This document shows positions 9,914-18,428 of a DNA stretch of 64,000 nucleotides, piece by piece. Under the pieces are notes generated by a model. It was not told the origin of the DNA. It ran no database searches and was given only the letters and a program-made list of their open reading frames with translations. This DNA is from an uncultured Clostridia bacterium (GTDB taxonomy: Bacteria; Bacillota; Clostridia; Christensenellales; UBA1242). The stretch's first letter is position 1; each line of letters starts with the position of its first letter. The position numbers and the translations under genes are program-made. Where the stretch lies: positions 49,175 through 113,174 of the forward strand of contig CAKVHQ010000004.1 of NCBI GenBank assembly GCA_934749845.1. Reading direction: 5' to 3'.

Positions 9914-9942
9914 AAAAAACTCGCTTAATTGGTGAGTTTTTT
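9914..9942 (+). terminator. Terminator after the 8818 gene
   Basis: Stem ACTCGC (9919-9924) with GGTGAGT (9931-9937), one G-T pair, flanked by A and T runs. Confidence 0.82.
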
Positions 9943-9944
9943 AG

Positions 9945-9973
9945 TTGACAAGCATATAATAAATAAGTATAAT
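9945..9973 (+). promoter_or_regulatory. greA promoter
   Basis: Consensus -35 TTGACA (9945-9950), 17-base spacer, -10 TATAAT (9968-9973). Predicted start about 9980. A 9-base perfect inverted repeat (AATTCAATA, 9971-9979, with TATTGAATT, 9985-9993) overlaps the -10 and the start. Confidence 0.85.
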
Positions 9974-9992
9974 TCAATATCAATTATTGAAT

Positions 9993-10016
9993 TGCATTTT
10001 ATAATGCACTTTTTTT
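9993..10016 (+). terminator. Attenuator-like terminator in the greA leader
   Basis: Stem TGCATT (9993-9998), loop TTAT, AATGCA (10003-10008), then C and seven Ts. It lies between the predicted transcription start and the greA ribosome site, so it would release a transcript of about 37 nucleotides unless read through. Confidence 0.65.
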
Positions 10017-10034
10017 AATGATAAGGAGACCATT

Positions 10035-10505
10035 ATGGAAGAAATTTTTATAACAAAAGAAGGTTTAGAAAAAATCAAGGCTGAACTTGAAAGAATGAAA
10101 ACCGTTGAGAGAATAGAAGTTCAAAAAATGATTGGCGAAGCAAAAAGTTACGGCGATTTGTCTGAAAATAGTGAGTATGATGCTGCTAAAACAAGAGAAG
10201 CTCAACTTGAAACAAAAATTATTGAACTTGAAAATAAAATTAAATTTGCAAAGGTTATTTCGGAAGACGAACTTTCAACACACATTGTTAATGTTGGTTC
10301 TGTTGTTAAACTTTACGATGAAGAGTTTGATGAAGAAGTTGAATATAAAATTGTTGGCGAAGATGAAAGTGACCCATTAAATGGTAAAATTTCAAACACA
10401 AGCCCAGTTGGAAAAGCAATTTTAGGAAGAAAAGTTAATGATGTTGTGAAAGTTGAAACTCCGGGTGGAGAATGCGTTTACAAAATTCTTAAAATTGGCG
10501 TATAG
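10035..10505 (+). CDS. greA: Transcription elongation factor GreA
   Basis: The 156-residue protein has the standard GreA length and plan. An N-terminal antiparallel coiled coil (residues about 1-75) carries the acidic tip in the GDLSENSEYDAAK motif. A C-terminal FKBP-like domain ends with SPVGKAILGRKVNDVVKV. GreA binds the secondary channel of RNA polymerase and stimulates cleavage of backtracked RNA. The ribosome site AAGGAGA lies just upstream. The leader contains a terminator hairpin, which suggests control by premature termination. The gene is monocistronic, with its own promoter and terminator. Confidence 0.96.
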   Translation: MEEIFITKEGLEKIKAELERMKTVERIEVQKMIGEAKSYGDLSENSEYDAAKTREAQLETKIIELENKIKFAKVISEDELSTHIVNVGSVVKLYDEEFDEEVEYKIVGEDESDPLNGKISNTSPVGKAILGRKVNDVVKVETPGGECVYKILKIGV

Positions 10506-10521
10506 TTTTCAAAAAATTATG

Positions 10522-10551
10522 ATGCAAGTTAATGTAACTTGCATTTTTTTT
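10522..10551 (+). terminator. Terminator after greA
   Basis: Ten-base perfect stem ATGCAAGTTA (10522-10531) with TAACTTGCAT (10535-10544), followed by a run of Ts. Confidence 0.92.
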
Positions 10552-10571
10552 GTTTTGCCTAAACCTAATGA

Positions 10572-10589
10572 TGTGCTAAAATTTATATG
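10572..10589 (+). promoter_or_regulatory. Promoter of the tmk operon
   Basis: Extended -10 TGTGCTAAAAT with the hexamer at 10577-10582. Predicted start about 10589, which is the first base of the GGAG ribosome site used for the ATG at 10599. Confidence 0.65.
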
Positions 10590-10598
10590 GAGAAAATT

Positions 10599-11219
10599 AT
10601 GAAAAATTTTATTACATTTGAAGGTGGCGAAGGTTGCGGAAAAACCACTGTTATTAGTAGACTTCATGACTATTGCAATGAACATAATATTGCAAATATC
10701 ATAACAAGAGAGCCAGGTGGAGTGAAAGAGTGCGAAGAAATTCGTGATATGCTAAAATCCACGAAAACTTTTTCCACAAAAACGCAAGTACTACTTTTTT
10801 CTGCCAGCCGTTCTCATTTATGTGAGCAAGTAATCAAGCCTAGCCTTGACGAAGGCAAAATTGTGTTTTGCGATAGATTTTATGATTCAACTCGAGTTTA
10901 TCAAGGCATGAACGGGAATATTGGCGACTCACTAATAATGCAAATAACAAATTTTGCTGTTGGCGATGTTAAGCCACAACTAACATTCTTTTTGGACATC
11001 GACCCAGTTGACGCATTTAAAAGAAAAGGTGGAGCAGACAAAGGCGATGTTTTTGAGGAAGCAGGAATAGAATTTCACAAAAAAGTTAGAGAGAACTTTA
11101 AGTTGCTTGCAAAAAACGAGCCAGAAAGATTTGTTATTATTGATGCATCTTTAAGTGCCGATGAAGTTTTTGAAAATGTACTTACAGTATTGAAAAAGGA
11201 AAAAATTATAAATGTTTAA
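10599..11219 (+). CDS. tmk: Thymidylate kinase
   Basis: The 206-residue enzyme phosphorylates dTMP to dTDP. It has the P-loop FEGGEGCGKTT near the start, the DRFYDST substrate motif near residue 93 and TREPGG, which are diagnostic of bacterial Tmk. I chose the ATG at 10599, preceded by GGAG; a second in-frame ATG at 10587 lies at or before the predicted transcription start. The LID region contains KRKGGADKGDVFE. It is the first gene of the tmk-holB-ricT-yabB-rsmI group seen in B. subtilis, but yaaQ and yaaR, which lie between tmk and holB there, are absent. It overlaps holB by eight bases. Confidence 0.95.
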   Translation: MKNFITFEGGEGCGKTTVISRLHDYCNEHNIANIITREPGGVKECEEIRDMLKSTKTFSTKTQVLLFSASRSHLCEQVIKPSLDEGKIVFCDRFYDSTRVYQGMNGNIGDSLIMQITNFAVGDVKPQLTFFLDIDPVDAFKRKGGADKGDVFEEAGIEFHKKVRENFKLLAKNEPERFVIIDASLSADEVFENVLTVLKKEKIINV

Positions 11220-12165
11220 TTTTGTTTTGCAACATAAAGATAATTTTGCAAAAGTTTTAAGTTCAACAAGTCACGCAATTTTAATTGAAAGCAATGACGA
11301 TACCTTGATAAAAAATGTAGCAAAATTATATGCAATGAATTTGTTTTGTAAAAGTAAAAACGCTTGCGGAATTTGCAGTAGTTGTTTAAAAATTATAGAC
11401 AATAATAGTTTGGATGCTCTAATTTATCCAACACAAAAAAACTTTTTAATGGATGATGTTAACGATTTACTCGATAAACTCAATATCACACCAGCCGAAA
11501 ATGATTATAAAGTTTTTATTATAAACAACATAGACCAAGCAAGTGCACTTGTGCAAAACAAATTGTTAAAGTCTATTGAAGAGCCACCAAAATTTGTTAA
11601 GTTTGTTTTAACTTGCAATTCTAGGCAAAAGGTTTTGCCAACTATTGTTTCAAGATGCGAAACCATTCATTTAAATAATTTTACACAGCAAGAAATGACA
11701 CCACTACTAGAAAACTTGCCCGGTGAATATAGACAAATTATTGGCGAATATAGTCAAGGCAATTTAACGGTTTTGGAAAAATTAAAATGTGATAATAGTT
11801 TTATTGACAATTACAACTATGCTTTGAAAATTTTATGTAATTTAACAAATAGCAAAGAAATGTTGGAATTTTCCTCGTTTTTATGTGAAAATAAGCAAAA
11901 ATTTCTTGAAATTGTTGAAATTTTAGATATGTTTTTGTTCGACATAGTTAACATAAATTGTGGTAAAGTTGACCTTGTTCAAAACAAATTTTGTTTGGCG
12001 CAATTAACAAAAGCAAGCAAAAATTTATCAACAAAGGCTTGCTTGGAAATTAAAAATAAAATTTTGTTGATTAACGAAAAATTAAACTTAAATACGAACT
12101 TAAACAGTGTTGTTGATGAGTTCTTACTGGGATATTTGGAGGAAAAATGGAAAAGCAAAAAGTAG
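11212..12165 (+). CDS. holB: DNA polymerase III delta-prime subunit
   Basis: The 317-residue clamp-loader subunit contains a zinc-binding cysteine cluster (FCKSKNACGICSSC), the NKLLKSIEEPP segment and the VSRCETI sensor/SRC-type motif that supplies the arginine finger to its neighbour in the clamp loader. As expected for delta-prime there is no functional P-loop. The C-terminal collar domain is divergent. It overlaps tmk at its start and ricT by 19 bases at its end, indicating translational coupling. Confidence 0.9.
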   Translation: MFNFVLQHKDNFAKVLSSTSHAILIESNDDTLIKNVAKLYAMNLFCKSKNACGICSSCLKIIDNNSLDALIYPTQKNFLMDDVNDLLDKLNITPAENDYKVFIINNIDQASALVQNKLLKSIEEPPKFVKFVLTCNSRQKVLPTIVSRCETIHLNNFTQQEMTPLLENLPGEYRQIIGEYSQGNLTVLEKLKCDNSFIDNYNYALKILCNLTNSKEMLEFSSFLCENKQKFLEIVEILDMFLFDIVNINCGKVDLVQNKFCLAQLTKASKNLSTKACLEIKNKILLINEKLNLNTNLNSVVDEFLLGYLEEKWKSKK

Positions 12166-13004
12166 CAGGAGTTAAATTTGAAGAAAAATGTTGTGGCAAA
12201 GTTTATTATTTTGACCCACAAAATCTTTCATTAAATTCTGGCGATAAGGTTATTGTTGAAACATCTCACGGATTAAGTGTTGGTTATGTTTCGTTTGGCG
12301 AAAAGTTTGTTGATAGCACCGAACTTGTTGAGCCTTTGAAAAAAATTATTAGAAAAGCCAATGAAAAAGATTTGCAAACTTTAAAAAAATTAAAAGAGAA
12401 AGAAGTTACTGCTGTTAGTGAAGCAAAGAAATTATCAAAACAACTTAAGCTTGATATGCAAATAGTGAACGCAGAATATGCTTTTGATGAAAGCAAGGTA
12501 ACAATAAATTTTACAAGCGACGACAGAGTGGATTTTAGAGATTTGGTTAAAATGCTTGCCGGAACTTTAAAAACAAGAATAGAGTTAAGACAAGTTGGCA
12601 CAAGGGATAAGGCAAAAATTCTTGGTGGAATTGGCATTTGTGGCAGAGAAGTTTGCTGTAAACGATTTTTAAACGATTTTGAAAAAGTTAATATAAAAAT
12701 GGCAAAAAATCAAGGAATAAGTTTGAATCCAACAAACATAAACGGCGTTTGTGGCAGATTACTTTGTTGCTTGGGCTATGAAAACGAGCAATATGTTGAA
12801 CTTATAAACCTAATGCCAAAACTTGGAAGTCGTGTTAAAACAAAAGATGGTGAGGGAACCGTTGTTTATAACGACCTAATGAAAAAACTTGTTTCTGTTA
12901 AGTTTGTGGATAATAGCGATAATTATCATATTGAAGATTATGAACTAGATGAAATTACCCTTGTTGAAAGCGAAAAACAAAATTTAGATGAAAATAAACA
13001 TTAA
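12147..13004 (+). CDS. ricT: PSP1-domain protein RicT/YaaT
   Basis: The 285-residue protein has the PSP1 domain with the conserved cysteines in GICGREVCCKRFL and GVCGRLLCCLGYE. In B. subtilis YaaT (RicT) works with YmcA (RicA) and YlbF (RicF) as a Y-complex that carries iron-sulfur clusters, acts with RNase Y in mRNA processing, and influences sporulation, competence and biofilm formation. The C-terminal VKTKDGEGTVVYND segment is also typical. RicA and RicF are not in this window. The ribosome site GGAGG lies inside holB. Confidence 0.92.
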   Translation: MEKQKVAGVKFEEKCCGKVYYFDPQNLSLNSGDKVIVETSHGLSVGYVSFGEKFVDSTELVEPLKKIIRKANEKDLQTLKKLKEKEVTAVSEAKKLSKQLKLDMQIVNAEYAFDESKVTINFTSDDRVDFRDLVKMLAGTLKTRIELRQVGTRDKAKILGGIGICGREVCCKRFLNDFEKVNIKMAKNQGISLNPTNINGVCGRLLCCLGYENEQYVELINLMPKLGSRVKTKDGEGTVVYNDLMKKLVSVKFVDNSDNYHIEDYELDEITLVESEKQNLDENKH

Positions 13005-13021
13005 AACTAAAAGGAAAATAA

Positions 13022-13708
13022 ATGAACGAAAAAATAGTTTTATCGCAAGATGAACGCCTTGACGATTTGCTTTATAAAGATATGCATATAATTCAAAACA
13101 AAAAGTTGTACACTTTTACGAGTGATGCAGTTTTGCTTGCAAATTTCATTAAAGCAAAAAAAACTGACAAAGTTGTTGACCTTTGTAGTGGCAGTGGAGT
13201 TGTTGGAATACTTTTTTATGCAAAAAACGAGTGTGACATGACATTAGTTGAGTTGCAAAAGCAAATGTATTTAATGTCCCAAAAAAGTCTCGCTCTTAAC
13301 AATATTCAGGACAAAGTTAAAATTTATAATTGTAGTGTGCAAGACAGTTATAAGTTGCTTGGTCAAGAAAAATTTGATATTGTTCTTTGCAATCCACCAT
13401 ACAAAAAGCCACAAAATCATAATGTGATTGATGTTAAAGAAATTGCGATGTGCAAATATGAACTTATGCTCACTTTTGACGAATTATGTGCTTCGGCAAG
13501 CAAACTTTTAAGGTTTGGCGGAAAATTTGTGTTTGTTCATGATACAAGCCGATTAGCAGAAATTATTGAAACCTTAAAAAACTATCATTTAGAACCTAAA
13601 AAAATTGAATTTTGCTTTCCTAAAAATAAGCAGGAAAGTAATGTTGTTTTAATTGAAGCAGTGAAGGGCGGAAAGGAAGGCTGTAGGGTTACAAAAACAA
13701 GCAATTAA
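13022..13708 (+). CDS. yabB: tRNA1(Val) (adenine37-N6)-methyltransferase-like protein YabB/TrmN6
   Basis: The 228-residue class I SAM-dependent methyltransferase has the SAM-binding motif VVDLCSGSGVVGIL and the NPPYKKP motif of N6-adenine methyltransferases. The N-terminal ERLDDLLYKDMHIIQ and FTSDAVLLANF segments are typical of the YabB/YfiC group that modifies tRNA. Its position after ricT matches B. subtilis, although yabA, found between them there, is missing. An AAAGGA ribosome site precedes the ATG. A gap of 93 bases without a clear terminator separates it from rsmI. Confidence 0.87.
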   Translation: MNEKIVLSQDERLDDLLYKDMHIIQNKKLYTFTSDAVLLANFIKAKKTDKVVDLCSGSGVVGILFYAKNECDMTLVELQKQMYLMSQKSLALNNIQDKVKIYNCSVQDSYKLLGQEKFDIVLCNPPYKKPQNHNVIDVKEIAMCKYELMLTFDELCASASKLLRFGGKFVFVHDTSRLAEIIETLKNYHLEPKKIEFCFPKNKQESNVVLIEAVKGGKEGCRVTKTSN

Positions 13709-13801
13709 ATTAGTTTTATTTGTTTTTTAATAAAAAAGTTAAAAAAATATGGAAAAAATCTAATTTTTTAATAAATTTACTTAATTTTTACGGAGAAAAG
13801 T

Positions 13802-14608
13802 ATGTCAGGAAAACTTTATTTTGTTTCAACGCCAATAGGAAATTTAAAAGATTTTTCGTTTAGAGCGGTTGAAACTTTGCAGTCGGTTGATGAAATTTTA
13901 TGTGAAGACACAAGAACAAGTTTAAAACTACTTAATCATTATGATATAAGAAAACCGCTTTTTAGTTTTCACAAATTTAACTATAAAACCGCAATTCCAA
14001 CAGTAATTGAAAAATTAAAAGAAGGTAAAAACTTGGCACTGATTAGCGATGCTGGTATGCCATGCATCAGTGACCCCGGAAGCGAGCTTATTCCATTTTT
14101 AATTGAAAATGAGATTGATTACACAATTATTCCCGGTGCGTGTGCGTTTGTTAGTGCTGTTGCTTTGTCTGGTATTAGTGCACCTTTCACTTTTGTTGGT
14201 TTTTTGCCAGATAACAAAAAAGAGGAAAGAAAAGTTTTAGATAAATTTAAAGACCATAATTGCCCAATAGTTTTGTATGTTGCACCACACAAACTTGTTT
14301 CAACGATACAATCTATTTACAAAATTTTTGGAAACAGAAAGTGCATAAGTGTTAGAGAATTAACAAAAATGTATGAAGAAGTTGAATTTTTCTCACTTGA
14401 AGAAGGCTATCCAAAAGAGCCTAAAGGGGAATATGTTTTAATTGTACAAAACAACTTGGAACAAGAAAACGAGTTAAATAAACTATCAATCGAAGAACAT
14501 TATGAACATTATGTTAATCAAGGACTAACAAAAAGCGATGCTATTAAACAGGTGGCAAAGGATAGAAATGTTCCAAAAAATGAAATTTACAAAATCATTT
14601 GTTGCTAA
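13802..14608 (+). CDS. rsmI: 16S rRNA (cytidine1402-2'-O)-methyltransferase
   Basis: The 268-residue protein has the tetrapyrrole-methylase-like fold of RsmI. It opens KLYFVSTPIGNLKDFSFRA and contains CEDTRTS, ISDAGMPCISDPG and the IPGACAFVSAVALSG motif. It methylates the ribose of C1402 in 16S rRNA at the decoding site. A C-terminal helical domain (SIEEHYEHYVNQGLTKSDA) is typical. The yazA GIY-YIG gene that precedes it in B. subtilis is absent. A GGAG ribosome site lies at 13791-13794. Confidence 0.94.
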   Translation: MSGKLYFVSTPIGNLKDFSFRAVETLQSVDEILCEDTRTSLKLLNHYDIRKPLFSFHKFNYKTAIPTVIEKLKEGKNLALISDAGMPCISDPGSELIPFLIENEIDYTIIPGACAFVSAVALSGISAPFTFVGFLPDNKKEERKVLDKFKDHNCPIVLYVAPHKLVSTIQSIYKIFGNRKCISVRELTKMYEEVEFFSLEEGYPKEPKGEYVLIVQNNLEQENELNKLSIEEHYEHYVNQGLTKSDAIKQVAKDRNVPKNEIYKIICC

Positions 14609-14647
14609 TTTATTTTAATTAACATTATTAAAATTGATAAAAAAATG

Positions 14648-14676
14648 TTGGAATACAAATTTATATCATATATAAT
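14648..14676 (+). promoter_or_regulatory. Promoter of the 14698 membrane protein gene
   Basis: -35 TTGGAA (14648-14653), 17-base spacer, -10 TATAAT (14671-14676). Predicted start about 14683. Confidence 0.72.
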
Positions 14677-14697
14677 GTAAGTATAGGAGAGAAAATT

Positions 14698-15219
14698 ATG
14701 ATGAAAAAAAGTGTTACAGCCTTTACTCTTGGCATGATATCAAGTTTTATCTGTTTGGCATGGGGTGTTATTGCTGCAATAACTGGCGACATTTTGGCAG
14801 CAACTAATGTAGCTAGAAGTGTAACTAAACTTATTGCCGTTTTTGGTTGGGTATGTTTGTTTGGCTCAATCGTTGGCTTGGCAGGCTCTGCATTATGCTT
14901 AAAAAATTCTATTGTAGGTGCTTTGTGTTTAACAATTTCAAGTGCAATGTGTGGAACATTATTAGTTTACCTTACTGTTGAAGCAGTTATGGGTCACTTG
15001 GCTTTTGCTTCAATAATAGTGCTTTTGTTGCTTTCACTTGCAGTCATGATTATTGCTACAATTTTTGGCTTTTTGGCAAGAAGTGTTGAAAAACCACATT
15101 ATGCAAACGATGTGAAGGACGACTATAAAGGCCCAGATGCAAGCAAGAATATGTATCATTACAACAGAGATAAATTTAACCAAGAAGAAAACAAAGAAAA
15201 CGAAAATAAAGATGAATAA
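14698..15219 (+). CDS. Four-helix membrane protein of unknown function
   Basis: The 173-residue protein shows four hydrophobic segments (about 8-32, 45-70, 74-97 and 104-128) with small-residue helix faces. A short charged, Asn/Lys/Glu-rich cytoplasmic tail follows. The spacing resembles the DUF4064-type small membrane proteins of Bacillota, but I cannot assign it firmly. It has its own promoter, an AGGAGAG ribosome site and a terminator. Two adjacent ATG codons open the frame; either could be used. Confidence 0.8.
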   Translation: MMKKSVTAFTLGMISSFICLAWGVIAAITGDILAATNVARSVTKLIAVFGWVCLFGSIVGLAGSALCLKNSIVGALCLTISSAMCGTLLVYLTVEAVMGHLAFASIIVLLLLSLAVMIIATIFGFLARSVEKPHYANDVKDDYKGPDASKNMYHYNRDKFNQEENKENENKDE

Positions 15220-15222
15220 TAA

Positions 15223-15248
15223 AAAGCCGACAATAAAGTCGGTTTTTT
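15223..15248 (+). terminator. Terminator after the 14698 gene
   Basis: Stem AGCCGAC (15225-15231) with GTCGGTT (15238-15244), A run before and T run after. It may also serve spmB on the other strand, since no other hairpin is clear there. Confidence 0.82.
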
Positions 15249-15319
15249 GTTGCTTATTTTTAATAAAAATCTATAAAAATGCTATTTATTTTGAAAAATT
15301 TTGCAAAAATAATTCAATT

Positions 15320-15826
15320 TTACATTATTCTGCATAGCGCACAGCCCAAAATTACAGATATTATCGTGCATAATAAGGCGATAGGAATTGCCCAGCCAAG
15401 TTTTTTTACGCTTGTTTTAGATAAATAAACAGTAGAAACATAAAAGACGGTTTCGCTACTTCCCAAAATCACACATGCACATCTAGAAATATAACTATCT
15501 GCTCCGTATTTTTCAAACACTTCTGTTAAAAGTGCTAAACCACCAGAACCAGAAAATGGTTTAACAATAATCATTTTGGATAGTTCAACGGGAATGCCTA
15601 AAAAATTGAATACTGGAGCAAGCACTTGGGAAAGTTTGTCGCTTAACCCGCTTACAGTGAATAGTTCTATTATCACAAAAATTGCAACTATGTATGCAAA
15701 AATATCGAAAATTAAGTTAAGTGACGATTTTGCACCATCAACAAAGGTTTGATAGGTGTTTACTTTTTTTATGTTGGCATAAACAAAAAGGGCAATTATT
15801 AAAACTGGAATAATATATGCACTCAT
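15320..15826 (-). CDS. spmB: Spore maturation protein B
   Basis: The 168-residue membrane protein has the nucleoside-recognition (gate) domain. Diagnostic segments are VKPFSGSGGLALLTEVFEKYGADSYISR and LGSSETVFYVSTVYL. SpmB works with SpmA in spore core dehydration and heat resistance in Bacillus. The start codon overlaps the spmA stop by four bases. The two genes lie head-to-head with metG, inserted into an otherwise conserved tmk-to-rsmA cluster. Confidence 0.93.
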   Translation of the reverse strand: MSAYIIPVLIIALFVYANIKKVNTYQTFVDGAKSSLNLIFDIFAYIVAIFVIIELFTVSGLSDKLSQVLAPVFNFLGIPVELSKMIIVKPFSGSGGLALLTEVFEKYGADSYISRCACVILGSSETVFYVSTVYLSKTSVKKLGWAIPIALLCTIISVILGCALCRIM

Positions 15827-16389
15827 TTTTTCACCTTCTTTTGCCGATAAAACAGTTTAACTAGCATAACAGCAATAAATGTAGAGATAAATGAAGTTAT
15901 AATTATCGGGAAAATAATATTTGCAGGATTAGCACTTTTGTATGCTATTCTCATGCCAATAAGCGTGGTGGGAATAATTTGTAAACTCATGCTGTTAATA
16001 ACCGTTAGCATAATCATGGCGGGTGTTGCTTTTCCAGACTTGTCGTCAAGCATTTGCATTGCCTTGATTCCACTTGGCGTGCTTGCGTTTCCCATTCCAA
16101 GCATGTTAGCCGACAAATTTATTGCAAGAACTTCGTTTGTTTCATCGTCTTGCTTGCCAAACAAAAATCTAATTATAGGTTTTAAAATTATTGCTAGAAT
16201 TCTGCTTAAGCCTGATTTGTCTAAAACTTCAAGTATCCCAAGCCAAATTGCATAGATTGAAATTAAACTAATGCACAAATTTACTGCTTTTTCTCCTGCC
16301 GACATCATGGTTTCCAAACAAGATGATGGGTTTATGAAAAGCATAATGGAGAGAGATAAAATAAAAACAAAATTAAAAATACCGTTCAT
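15823..16389 (-). CDS. spmA: Spore maturation protein A
   Basis: The 188-residue membrane protein has the SpmA signatures IWLGILEVLDKSGLSRIL, LSANMLGMGNASTPSGIKAMQML and QIIPTTLIGMRIAY. I chose the ATG at 16389 (MNGIFNF), which aligns with the B. subtilis SpmA start. The longer frame from a GTG at 16428 adds 13 residues with no ribosome site. At 16389 a TATATA box sits exactly 12 to 7 bases upstream on the minus strand, so the mRNA may be leaderless. It pairs with spmB in spore core maturation. Confidence 0.9.
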   Translation of the reverse strand: MNGIFNFVFILSLSIMLFINPSSCLETMMSAGEKAVNLCISLISIYAIWLGILEVLDKSGLSRILAIILKPIIRFLFGKQDDETNEVLAINLSANMLGMGNASTPSGIKAMQMLDDKSGKATPAMIMLTVINSMSLQIIPTTLIGMRIAYKSANPANIIFPIIITSFISTFIAVMLVKLFYRQKKVKK

Positions 16390-16401
16390 TATAACTATAT
16401 A
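16390..16401 (-). promoter_or_regulatory. Possible leaderless promoter of spmA
   Basis: TATATA (minus strand, 16396-16401) followed by six bases and then the ATG at 16389. The -35 is weak (TTTATA about 16419-16424). Confidence 0.4.
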
Positions 16402-16496
16402 TATGATTAAAATTGAGATATAAATCACTTGTCTAATTTTTCATTTTACAATTTTTGGTTTGTTTGCTATACTTTATTTTCAAGCGGAGAATATTT

Positions 16497-18428
16497 ATGG
16501 AAAAAGAAAAATTTTATATAACAACCCCAATTTACTATTCCAGTGGAGATTTGCACTTGGGTCACTGTTGCACAAGTGTGTATGCAGATGCATTAGCAAG
16601 ATTTAACAGACTTTGCGGAAAAGATGTGTTCTTTTTAACTGGTAGCGATGAGCATGGCCAAAAGGTGGCAGAAAAAGCCGAAAAGCAAGGACTAACTCCA
16701 AAGCAATTTTGCGACAACCTTGTTCAAAACTACTATAATCTTTGGAAAAAACTCGATATAACTTATGATAAGTATATTAGAACCACTGATGACTACCATG
16801 TAAAGACAGTTCAAAAGATATTTAAAACCTTGTTTGATAAAGGCGAAATTTATCTTTCAAAATATGAAGGACTATATTGTGTTCCTTGCGAAAGTTTCTT
16901 CACAGAAAGTCAACTTAAAGATGGCAAGTGTCCAGACTGCGGAAGAGAAGTTATCAAAGCAAGTGAAGAAGCATACTTTTTTAAATTATCAAAGTATGCC
17001 GACAAACTTTTGAAATACTATGAAGACCACCCAGATTTTATTAAACTAGACAGCACAAGAAGTGAAATGATTGGATTTATCAAACAAGGACTTCAAGATT
17101 TGTGCGTTTCAAGAACATCAGTTAAATGGGGCGTGCCTGTTCCATTTGACACAAGACACACAATTTATGTTTGGATTGATGCCCTACCAAACTATTTAAC
17201 AGCACTTGGCTATATGCAAGAAGACGACAGTTTATTTAAAAAGTATTGGCCAGCAGATGTTCACTTAATGGCAAAAGAGATTGCAAGATTTCACATAATA
17301 ATTTGGCCAGCAATCTTAATGGCACTAGATTTGCCACTTCCTAAACATATTCATGCACATGGTTGGCTAACTCAAACAGGTGTTAAGATGGGCAAAAGTT
17401 TAGGAAACGGATTTAACCCATTTGTTTTGTGTGATAGATATGGAGTGGATGCGGTTAGATATTTCTTGCTTAGATATGGTCCAATTTTGGGAGATAGCCC
17501 ATACGATAATGAAAGTTTCTTAAAGGCAATTAACAGCGATTTAGTTAACGACCTTGCTAATTTGCTTTCAAGAACAAGTGCGATGATTGTTCAAAATTTT
17601 GAAGGCGTTGTTCCAAAAACTTCGGGCAATTTAACCGAACTTGATAATAACCTTATTACTCAATCATGCGACTTATTTAAAAATGTAAAAAATTTCATGG
17701 ATAAGTTTGAAGTAAATAACGCACTTGCTGAAATTTGGAAAGTTATTAGGCTTGCAAATAAATATATTGAAGAAACTGCACCTTGGACACTAAAAGAAGA
17801 TAAGGCTCGACTTGGCGATGTTCTTCATAACTTATATTTTGCAATTCACTGCGTTGCCGTAATGCTTCAAGCATTCATTCCACAAACAGCAGAAAGAATT
17901 TTTGTTGCATTAAATAATAAAGATAAAGGCTTTGACACTTTGTCGAACGATTATAACGACAAAATTGGCGGACAAGTTATTGAAAAAACTGCCCTTTATC
18001 AAAGACTTAATATTCAGGAAGAATTAAAATTTTTGCTTGGAAATTTACAAGGAAAAGAAGAAAAGAAAATGGAAGATGTAAAAGCAGTAAATCATAAAGC
18101 TGAAATTGAATTTGACGACTTTGAAAAACTAGAACTTAAAGTTGGAACAATTATTGAAGCCGAAAAAGTTGAAAATGCAGATAAACTTTTAAAATTTAAA
18201 GTTGATTTTGGCTCTGAAACTAGAATTATTGTTAGCGGAGTTGCAAAACACTATGCTCCACAAGACATGCTTAACAAACAAATTGTTGCCGTTCTTAACT
18301 TAAAACCAAGAAAAATCAAAGGTATTGAAAGTCAGGGAATGATTTTGTATGCTTATAATGAAGATGAAAAAGAATTTTGCTTTGTAACCCCAGAAAAAAA
18401 TGTGACAAGTGGTGTTGAGGTTGGTTAA
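16497..18428 (+). CDS. metG: Methionyl-tRNA synthetase with C-terminal tRNA-binding domain
   Basis: The 643-residue enzyme charges tRNA-Met. Visible motifs are the class I HIGH-type DLHLGHCC, the zinc-knuckle cysteines (CVPC and CPDC), and VKMGKSLGN as the KMSKS-type loop. The last 110 or so residues form an EMAP-II/Trbp111-like domain (LKVGTIIEAEKVENADKLL) that dimerises and binds tRNA. I chose the ATG at 16497, preceded by GGAG, over an upstream ATG at 16455 that gives unrelated residues. The stop codon overlaps the tatD start (TAATG). Confidence 0.96.
   Translation: MEKEKFYITTPIYYSSGDLHLGHCCTSVYADALARFNRLCGKDVFFLTGSDEHGQKVAEKAEKQGLTPKQFCDNLVQNYYNLWKKLDITYDKYIRTTDDYHVKTVQKIFKTLFDKGEIYLSKYEGLYCVPCESFFTESQLKDGKCPDCGREVIKASEEAYFFKLSKYADKLLKYYEDHPDFIKLDSTRSEMIGFIKQGLQDLCVSRTSVKWGVPVPFDTRHTIYVWIDALPNYLTALGYMQEDDSLFKKYWPADVHLMAKEIARFHIIIWPAILMALDLPLPKHIHAHGWLTQTGVKMGKSLGNGFNPFVLCDRYGVDAVRYFLLRYGPILGDSPYDNESFLKAINSDLVNDLANLLSRTSAMIVQNFEGVVPKTSGNLTELDNNLITQSCDLFKNVKNFMDKFEVNNALAEIWKVIRLANKYIEETAPWTLKEDKARLGDVLHNLYFAIHCVAVMLQAFIPQTAERIFVALNNKDKGFDTLSNDYNDKIGGQVIEKTALYQRLNIQEELKFLLGNLQGKEEKKMEDVKAVNHKAEIEFDDFEKLELKVGTIIEAEKVENADKLLKFKVDFGSETRIIVSGVAKHYAPQDMLNKQIVAVLNLKPRKIKGIESQGMILYAYNEDEKEFCFVTPEKNVTSGVEVG

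Noticed and set aside
17938..17947. 0A-box-like TGTCGAA within metG
   Set aside because: It is inside a coding region with conserved protein sequence and far from a promoter; likely chance.
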